Shown: one piece after another, positions 58,068-64,000 of the stretch
Layout of the letters: the number at the start of each line of letters is the position of its first letter
Numbering within the stretch: position 1 is the first letter of the stretch
Assembly: GCF_032884065.1 (NCBI RefSeq)
Contig: NW_027062618.1
Location: 1,220,848-1,284,847, forward strand
From: Artemia franciscana
Lineage: Eukaryota > Arthropoda > Branchiopoda > Anostraca > Artemiidae
DNA: 64,000 nucleotides
Reading direction: 5' to 3'
Notes under the pieces: generated by a model
The model's database searches: none
What the model was told of the DNA's origin: nothing
The model's input: the letters and a program-made list of their open reading frames with translations, nothing else
Program-made: the position numbers and the translations under genes

Positions 58068-58068
<1 letters not shown>
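55844..58068 (+). mobile_element. Helitron with both ends, plus strand, 2.2 kb
   Basis: The 5' end TCTATATATATAAAAATAAG at 55844 is preceded by A; the 3' GC hairpin ends CTAG at 58065-58068 followed by T. Inside: TGACGTCA sites, a very A-rich minisatellite, a second 5'-end sequence at 56416 (nested or duplicated copy), the GACGACCGGGACAC minisatellite (57296-57420 and 57555-57690), and the helicase remnant 57690-57885. The remnant encodes RLAITINKAQGQSLES and then [20 protein letters not shown] before VVYSQVLRS and stop. Non-autonomous. Confidence 0.85.
55940..57260 (+). repeat. A-rich CTAAAAA minisatellite within Helitron
   Basis: Repeats of ACTAAAAAAAGGCAAAAACT- and CTAAAAACTAATAAAAAAG-type words over about 1.3 kb, interrupted at 56298-56413 and 57010-57130 by the same 115-base piece (GACGACACTCAAAGAGAAAG ... 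CCAGGACATAAG). The block therefore exists twice in tandem. The complementary T-rich form is in the minus-strand copies (20286-20350, 21290-21520, 59461-59660, 60090-60400). Confidence 0.85.
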
Positions 58069-58114
<46 letters not shown>

Positions 58115-59030
58115 TATATGTTTTTAACTACGTAAAACTTGCGAATATACAACATTCTTCGCTGTTTCATTGTCTGTGCATATAAATAGATTGTCAGGTT
58201 TACCGACTCTTGAACATGCAACATATAATTGTCCATGGGAATAACAATCCGTTATCAGATCTATACCTCATGATTCTAATGATTGCCCTTGAGCTTTGTT
58301 GATGGTGATTGCTAATTGAACATTCCCTGTGTCCCCGTCGTCATTTATATATCCCCTTGTGCCCCCTGGCGTCCCCGTTGTATTTGTGTCCCTGTGTCCC
58401 AGTCGTTATTTATATTCCTGTGTCCTGGTGTCCCAGTCTATAATTTCTCTTCGAGTGTCCCGTCGTCATTTATATTCCCTGCGTCCCGGTCGTCATTTGT
58501 ATCCTGATTTTCTATGGGAAAAACAATCCGTATTCAGATCTATACCTCATTATTCTAATGATTGCCCTTGAGCTTTGTTGATGGTGATTGCTAATCGAAC
58601 ATTCCCTGTGTCACAGTCGTCGTTTATATATCCCCCCTGTCTCCCCTGACATCTCGGTTGTAGTTGTGTCCCTGTGTCCCGGTCGCCATTTTTATTCCCT
58701 GTGTCCCGGTCGTTATTTGTGTCCCGGTGTCCCAGTCTGTAATTTCTCTTTGAGTGTCCCGGTCGTCATTTATATTCCCTGTGTCCCTGTGTCCCGGTCG
58801 TCATTTTTCCATGGGAAAAACAATCCGTATTCAGATCTATACCTCATTATTCTTATGATTGCCCTTGAGCTTTGTTGATGGTGATTGCTAATCGAACATT
58901 CCCTGTGCCCCCCGGCGTTCCCACTTCAGTCGACAAACAAATTCATGACGGCATAATGCTTAATCCTTACAATGACGTCAGTCGACACACAAACATGACG
59001 TCAGTCAACAGACACACTCAACCAAACAAC

Positions 59031-59111
<81 letters not shown>

Positions 59112-60486
59112 TAGATAGATGTATATATATAATTGTCCATGGGAAAACAATCCGTATTCAGATCTATAACTCATGATTCTAATGATTGCCCTTGAGCTTT
59201 GTTGATGGTGATTGCTAATCGAACATTGCCTTTGTCGCCGTCGTCATTTATAAATCCCCCTGTGCCCCCCGGCGTCCCCGTTGTAGTTGTGTCCCTGTGT
59301 CCCGGTCGTCATTTATATTCCCTTTGTCCAAGTCGTCATTTGTGTCCCGGTGTCCCAGTCTGTAATTTCTCTTTAAGTGTCCCGGTCGTCATTTATATTC
59401 ACTGTGTCCCGGTGTCCTCATGATTCTAATGATTGCCCTTGAGCTTTGTTGATGGTGATTTCTCCTTTATTTTTCAGTTTTTTACCTTTTTGTTTTTTCT
59501 TTTTTAGTTTTTTTAGTTTTTTAAGCTTTTTTAATTTTTTTATTAGTTTTAATTTTTTTTCTTTTTAGTTTTTTTTGTAGTTTTTACCTTTTTTTTAGTT
59601 TTTTAGTTTTTTTTAGTTTTCAGTTTTTTCTTTTTAGTTTTTTTTTAGTTTTTACCTTGCCAAGGTTCAAATAATTCAGACGTCATATTCGGAGAGACAG
59701 ACAGACAGACATAACACACAAACACCGTATTTTTATATATATAGATTATATATATAGACAGATGTATATATAATTGTCCATGGGAAAAACAATCCGTATT
59801 CAGAACTATAACTCATGATTCATGTGATTGCCCTTGAGCTTTGTTGATGGTGATTGCTAATCGAACATTCCCTGTGTCACCGTCGTCATCTATATATCCC
59901 CCTGTGCCCCCCGGTGTCCCCGTTGTAATTGTGTCCCTGTGTCTTGGTCGTCATTTATATTCCCTGTGTCCCGGTTTCCCAGTCTGTAATTTCTCTTTAA
60001 GTGTCTCAGTCGTCATTTATATTCCCTGTGCCCCGGTGTTCCGGTCGTCATTTATGTCCCGGTGTCCCGGTCTGTATATACATTCGTTTTTGAATTGGTC
60101 TTGTTTTTAGTTTTTAGTTTTTTACCTTTTTTTAGTTTTTTTTTAGTTATACCTCATGATTCTAATGATTGCCCTTGAGCTTTGTTGATGGTGATTTCTC
60201 CTTTATTTTTCAGTTTTTTCATTTTCTATTTTCTTTTTCTTTTTTAGCTTTTTTAGTTTTATAGCTTTTTTGGTTTTTTTATTAGTTTTTATTTTTTTTT
60301 TATTTGAAGTTTTTTTTGTAGTTTTCCCCCCTTTTTTATTTTTTTAGTTTTTTTTTTAGTTTTCAGTTTTTTCTTTTTAGTTTTTTTTGTAGTTTTTACC
60401 TAGCCAAGGTTCGAAATAATTCAGACGTCATATGCGGACAGACAGACAGACAGACATAAAACACAAACAACTTATTTATATATATA
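58069..60486 (-). mobile_element. Tandem run of truncated Helitron pieces, minus strand
   Basis: Alternating minisatellite blocks (58320-58505, 58606-58805, 59226-59415, 59876-60080) and helicase-end remnants (58118-58320, 58512-58605, 58806-58905, 59130-59225, 59775-59875) all on the minus strand, with T-rich spacers (59461-59660, 60200-60400). A 5' end is clear at 59745; a second 5'-type end (AGTTGTTTGTGTTTTATGTC read on minus) lies near 60480. (TA)n tracts at 58070-58108 and 59036-59108. None is complete. Confidence 0.75.
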
Positions 60487-60490
60487 TATA

Positions 60491-61766
60491 CTAGCTGTTG
60501 GGGTGGCGCTTCGCGCCACCCCAATACCTAGTTGGTGGGGCGCTTCGCGCCCCCCCAAGCCCCCCCGCGCGCGTAAGTCGTTACGCGCCATTGTAGTTGT
60601 GTCCCTGTGTCCCACCTGTGAATAGATATAGATATAAATATATGTTTTTAACTACGTAAAACATGCGAATATACAACATTCTTCGCTGTCCCATTGTCTG
60701 TGCATATAAATAGATTGTCAGGTTTACTGACTCTTGAACATGCAACATATAATTGTCCATGGGAAAAACAATCCGTATTCAGATCTATACCTCATTATTC
60801 TAATGATGTGTCCCTGTCTCCCGGTCGTCATTTATATTCCCTGTGTCCCGGTCGTCATTTGTGTCCCGGTGTCCCAGTTTGTAATTTCTCTTTGAGTGTC
60901 CCGGTCGTCATTTATATTCCCTGTGTCCCGGTGTCCCGGTCGTCATTTGTGTCCCGGTGTCCCGGTCTGTAATTTCTATTCGAACAATCCCTGTGTCCCG
61001 GTCGTCATTTATATATCCCGCCTGTGCCCCCGGCGTCCCCGTTGTAGTTGTGTCCCTGTGTCCCGGTCGTCATTTATATTCCCTGTGTCCCGGTCGTGAT
61101 TTGTGTCCGGGTGTCCCAGTCTGTAATTTCTCTTTGAGGTTCCCGGTCGTCACTTATATTCCCTCTGTCTCGGTCGTCATTTGTGTCCCGGTCTGTAATT
61201 TCTCTTTGAGTGTTTTTTCTTTTTAGTTTTTTACCTTTTTTCTTTTTTCAGTTTTCTTTTTCTTCTTTATTTTTCAGCGTCACTATGAAGTACATATCGA
61301 CGAACCTTTGTTTTTTTAACTTAAATCTGGTAGGCATTGATGACCTTATCCAAGTCAAAATCCCAAACCCAATCATCATCGCTATCATTTTCAGTTTTGA
61401 TATGTTTTGACTCTCGCTGTCCAGGTGGATTTTCATCTAACTGCGCGGTTTTGCGTTCTTTAGCCGCAAGCCTGTTTTCTTGCTGTTCTTGTGATTCCTC
61501 GGGACGCTTTCTTTTCTTACTTTCTCTATCAGCAGCAAGTTTTTTGGCATAAACTCTTTGAGCAGCTTCCTCGGCTGTTGCCATTGTAGGTTCTTCAGTC
61601 ATTTTACAATTAAACATTTTTCCGTGAACAAATGTCTTAAATACCGTTAATGACGTCACCGTCAAAGCAAAAATGACGACAACTAATTTCATGACGTCAG
61701 TCAACACTGAAACATGACGTCACCTGATCCACAGACAGACAGACAACTTATTTTTATATATATAGA
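60491..61766 (-). mobile_element. Complete-ended non-autonomous Helitron, minus strand
   Basis: CTAG end at 60491-60494 (flanking T on the element strand) with an intact hairpin (GGGGTGGCGC/GCGCCACCCC); 5' TC at 61766 preceded by A. 1,276 bp. It contains the N-terminal ORF (61321-61707), minisatellite (60820-61210), T-rich spacer (61211-61275) and helicase-end remnant (60640-60805). The central Rep and most of the helicase are deleted. Best-preserved copy in the window. Confidence 0.88.
61321..61707 (-). CDS. Helitron-encoded N-terminal protein, 128 codons
   Basis: An uninterrupted frame. The likely functional start is the internal Met of MTEEPTMATAEEAAQRVYAK, with an upstream in-frame Met (MLTDVMKLVVVIFALTVTSL) giving a hydrophobic leader that includes 5' TGACGTCA-zone sequence. 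It then has a basic stretch (DRESKKRKR), the module ESQEQQENRLAAKERKTAQ, and an acidic C-terminus (ENDSDDDWVWDFDLDKVINA). The module resembles repeats at the start of animal Helitron Rep-helicase proteins. In this deleted copy the frame stops instead of continuing into Rep. Nearly identical to 62240-62626. Confidence 0.55.
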   Translation of the reverse strand: MLTDVMKLVVVIFALTVTSLTVFKTFVHGKMFNCKMTEEPTMATAEEAAQRVYAKKLAADRESKKRKRPEESQEQQENRLAAKERKTAQLDENPPGQRESKHIKTENDSDDDWVWDFDLDKVINAYQI

Positions 61767-62683
61767 TTGTGTCCCGGTGTCCCAGTTTGTAATTTCTCTT
61801 TGAGTGTCCCGGTCGTCATTTATATTCCCTGTGTCCCGGTGTCCCGGTCGTCATTTGTGTCCCGGTGTCCCGGTCTGTAATTTCTATTTGAACAATCCCT
61901 GTGTCCCGGTCGTCATTTATATATCCCGCCTGTGCCCCCGGCGTCCCCGTTGTAGTTGTGTCCCTGTGTCCCGGTCGTCATTTATATTCCCTGTGTCCCG
62001 GTCGTGATTTGTGTCCGGGTGTCCCAGTCTGTAATTTCTCTTTGAGGTTCCCGGTCGTCACTTATATTCCCTCTGTCTCGGTCGTCATTTGTGTCCCGGT
62101 CTGTAATTTCTCTTTGAGTGTTTTTTCTTTTTAGTTTTTTTTTAGTTTTTTACCTTTTTTCTTTTTTCAGTTTTCTTTTTCTTCTTTATTTTTCAGCGAC
62201 ACTATGAAGTACATATCGACGAACCTTTGTTTTTTTAACTTAAATCTGGTAGGCATTGATGACCTTATCCAAGTCAAAATCCCAAACCCAATCATCATCG
62301 CTATCATTTTCAGTTTTGATATGTTTTGACTCTCGCTGTCCAGGTGGATTTTCATCTAACTGCGCGGTTTTGCGTTCTTTAGCCGCAAGCCTGTTTTCTT
62401 GCTGTTCTTGTGATTCCTCGGAACGCTTTCTTTTCTTACTTTCTCTATCAGCAGCAAGTTTTTTGGCATAAACTCTTCGAGCAGCTTCCTCGGCTGTTGC
62501 CATTGTAGGTTCTTCAGTCATTTTACAATTAAACATTTTTCCGTGAACAAATGTCTTAAATACCGTTAATGACGTCACCGTCAAAGCAAAAATGACGACA
62601 ACTAATTTCATGACGTCAGTCAACACAGAAACATGACGTCACCTGATCCACAGACAGACAGACAACTTATTTTTATATATATA
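61767..62683 (-). mobile_element. Tandem duplicate of the 5' part of the preceding Helitron
   Basis: Nearly identical to 60859-61766 (minisatellite, T-rich spacer with about 10 extra bases, N-terminal ORF, TGACGTCA zone, 5' end), joined exactly after the 5' TC of the first copy. No 3' hairpin of its own is present. Confidence 0.85.
62240..62626 (-). CDS. Helitron-encoded N-terminal protein, second copy
   Basis: Same 128-codon frame as at 61321-61707, with two visible residue differences (Ala-Arg for Ala-Gln in EEAARRVY, and Ser for Pro in KRKRSEES). The frame is preserved through the duplication. See the first copy for the domain reading. Confidence 0.5.
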   Translation of the reverse strand: MLTDVMKLVVVIFALTVTSLTVFKTFVHGKMFNCKMTEEPTMATAEEAARRVYAKKLAADRESKKRKRSEESQEQQENRLAAKERKTAQLDENPPGQRESKHIKTENDSDDDWVWDFDLDKVINAYQI

Positions 62684-62763
62684 AGATTTCATGACGTCAG
62701 TCAACACAGAAACATGACGTCACCTGATCCACAGACAGACAGACAACTTATTTTTATATAGAT

Positions 62764-62766
<3 letters not shown>
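62684..62766 (-). mobile_element. Third, 80 bp Helitron 5'-end duplicate
   Basis: TTCATGACGTCAGTCAACAC through CAACTTATTTTTATATA repeats 62608-62683 again in tandem, then passes into GATAGATA and (TA)n. Confidence 0.8.
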
Positions 62767-62844
<78 letters not shown>

Positions 62845-62860
62845 TAGATAGATAGATACA
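62767..62860. repeat. (TA)n followed by (GATA)n
   Basis: TA units to 62841, then four to five GATA units. Confidence 0.95.
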
Positions 62861-63699
62861 GACTGTACGCGATATTTATAGACAATTAATTTTACTTGTT
62901 TAATATATTCTTTACGAGGAAAAAACTGTAATGTTTTGCGTAATTCATTTTCTCGTTTAATTATTTCTTGATCAATTTTATTATTGCTTATAAAAATAAG
63001 ATCCATGACAGTTTTTTCTTCCAAGACATTCACATTAATTATTATTTCTTTGTATTTATCATCTTCAAGATCTGTAGCATACAGAAAAATTTTTTGAAAG
63101 TTTTTTTGGAAAGTATATTTTGAAAGTTTTTTTTAGCATATGTTTATTTTTAAACGATTTTAATTTTTTCCCCATTTATATACTTTAATAGGTACTTTTC
63201 CATCTATTTACTTGGTAAAAATGTTTTCTAACTAAAATTCAAATATGAAGCTTATAACTTTGAAACTTTTAGCTATGAAGCTTATAGTTTTTAAGTTTAT
63301 AGCTATGACGCTTCTATCTTTGAAGCTTATCAGTTGGAAGCTCATAGCTGAAATTCATGTATTATTGCTTATAGCTTCAGATGTATATATATAAAACAAA
63401 GTTTTGATATAGATTCTACTGTACAATTGGAGATCTTTTTTTTAATCTAATGGTATAAAGCACATTGATTCATTTAATGGTCAATGACTCTTGGTTCGAT
63501 ATCTAAATTCGTATCCGCACCAAAATTGTAACAAATACAGCTAGTCAGGTATCCTTTTTGTATTGTAATGGTCCAAAAAACACTGATTTTCTATTACCAG
63601 GTTTCATATAAGTTTGGATCCCAGTATTACCATCCGGGGCACCAAGCCCCACTCTAGGGCCCCAAGTCTGGAACATAATTTTTTGAACTTGGATCGTTT

Positions 63700-63700
<1 letters not shown>
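62861..63700. other. No gene recognised
   Basis: 63240-63380 holds repeated GAAGCTTATAGCTTT-type words (AGCTTATAACTTTGAAACTT and relatives about every 25-40 bases), a small degenerate repeat. No motif-bearing frame. 63470-63540 contains a GGTTCGATATCTAAATT word, not enough for an RNA gene. Confidence 0.45.

Positions 63701-63708
<8 letters not shown>

Positions 63709-63796
<88 letters not shown>
63709..63796. repeat. (GA)n microsatellite
   Basis: About 43 GA units after a TGTGTGTG run. ORFs across it (Arg-Glu or Leu-Ser repeats) are artefacts. Confidence 0.97.
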
Positions 63797-63798
<2 letters not shown>

Positions 63799-64000
63799 AT
63801 CAACCGCTCAGACACCCAGGCATACAGAGTAAGAAAAAAAAGAAGACAGACACAGATGCCTTTGCAACATGGTTATATTACTTCAGTGGTTGCAGCAACA
63901 GCTACAACCAAGTAAAGAGTGAACCAAATTCCCCAGTAACTGAGAATGAAAGAAAAGTCTCTTAAACAGGATTGTAAAATCCAAAAAGAGATTACTATTT
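63797..64000. other. No gene recognised
   Basis: The open frame continuing from the GA run ends at 63965 without a motif. Confidence 0.4.

Noticed and set aside
63545..63965. Arg-Glu and Leu-Ser repeat open frames
   Set aside because: Translation of a (GA)n microsatellite.

Overview
The window is eukaryotic: genes are split by multi-kilobase introns, the sequence is AT-rich, and most of it is transposon relics, microsatellites and diverged 130-300 bp tandem repeats. Protein and repeat content suggest a metazoan with a large repeat-rich genome, probably an arthropod and perhaps a crustacean. That is an inference at low confidence, because nothing here fixes the species. One 100-base run of N at 1636-1735 is an assembly gap.

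Host genes. Three exons of a plus-strand bifunctional coenzyme A synthase (COASY) lie at 3109-3257 (PPAT-domain end), 11982-12236 (dephospho-CoA kinase P-loop) and 18744-18926 (kinase continuation). The introns are 6.5 kb or longer and filled with mobile DNA. One exon expected between the first two, and the last coding exon(s), were not found. On the minus strand, 39086-39775 carries one exon of a Dicer/RIG-I-type superfamily-2 helicase, and 41456-41975 one exon-sized ORF of unknown protein, possibly of the same or a neighbouring gene.

Mobile DNA, left to right: a foldback element (461-610); a hAT/ZBED-like transposase relic (990-1820); a 5'-truncated LINE (5415-6320, plus); a LINE ORF1/endonuclease relic (7430-8030, minus); a LINE relic of another family (13490-16320, minus); a small inverted-repeat element (17294-17590); a first Helitron cluster (19072-21781, minus); two LINE relics (22420-25440, plus); a second hAT relic (30350-31155, minus); a LINE copy whose 3' region holds a 2.5 kb tandem array (32136-35470, minus); a nearly full-length but decayed LINE sitting between two (TA)n tracts (42100-46044, minus); a Helitron (46160-47060, plus); and a dense nest of Helitrons (53824-62766, both strands).

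The Helitron family is the most notable system. Copies share a TC-type 5' end, a 5' zone rich in TGACGTCA palindromes, an N-terminal ORF, a minisatellite built on GACGACCGGGACAC, a remnant of the helicase C-terminus, a (TA)n tract, and a strong GC-rich hairpin followed by CTAG. Copies often abut head-to-tail. One contains a nearly perfect 318 bp palindrome. The other large-scale pattern is several families of roughly 270-300 bp tandem units recurring in both orientations (27.4-30.4 kb, 32.4-35 kb, 36.3-37.2 kb, 49.4-53.5 kb).
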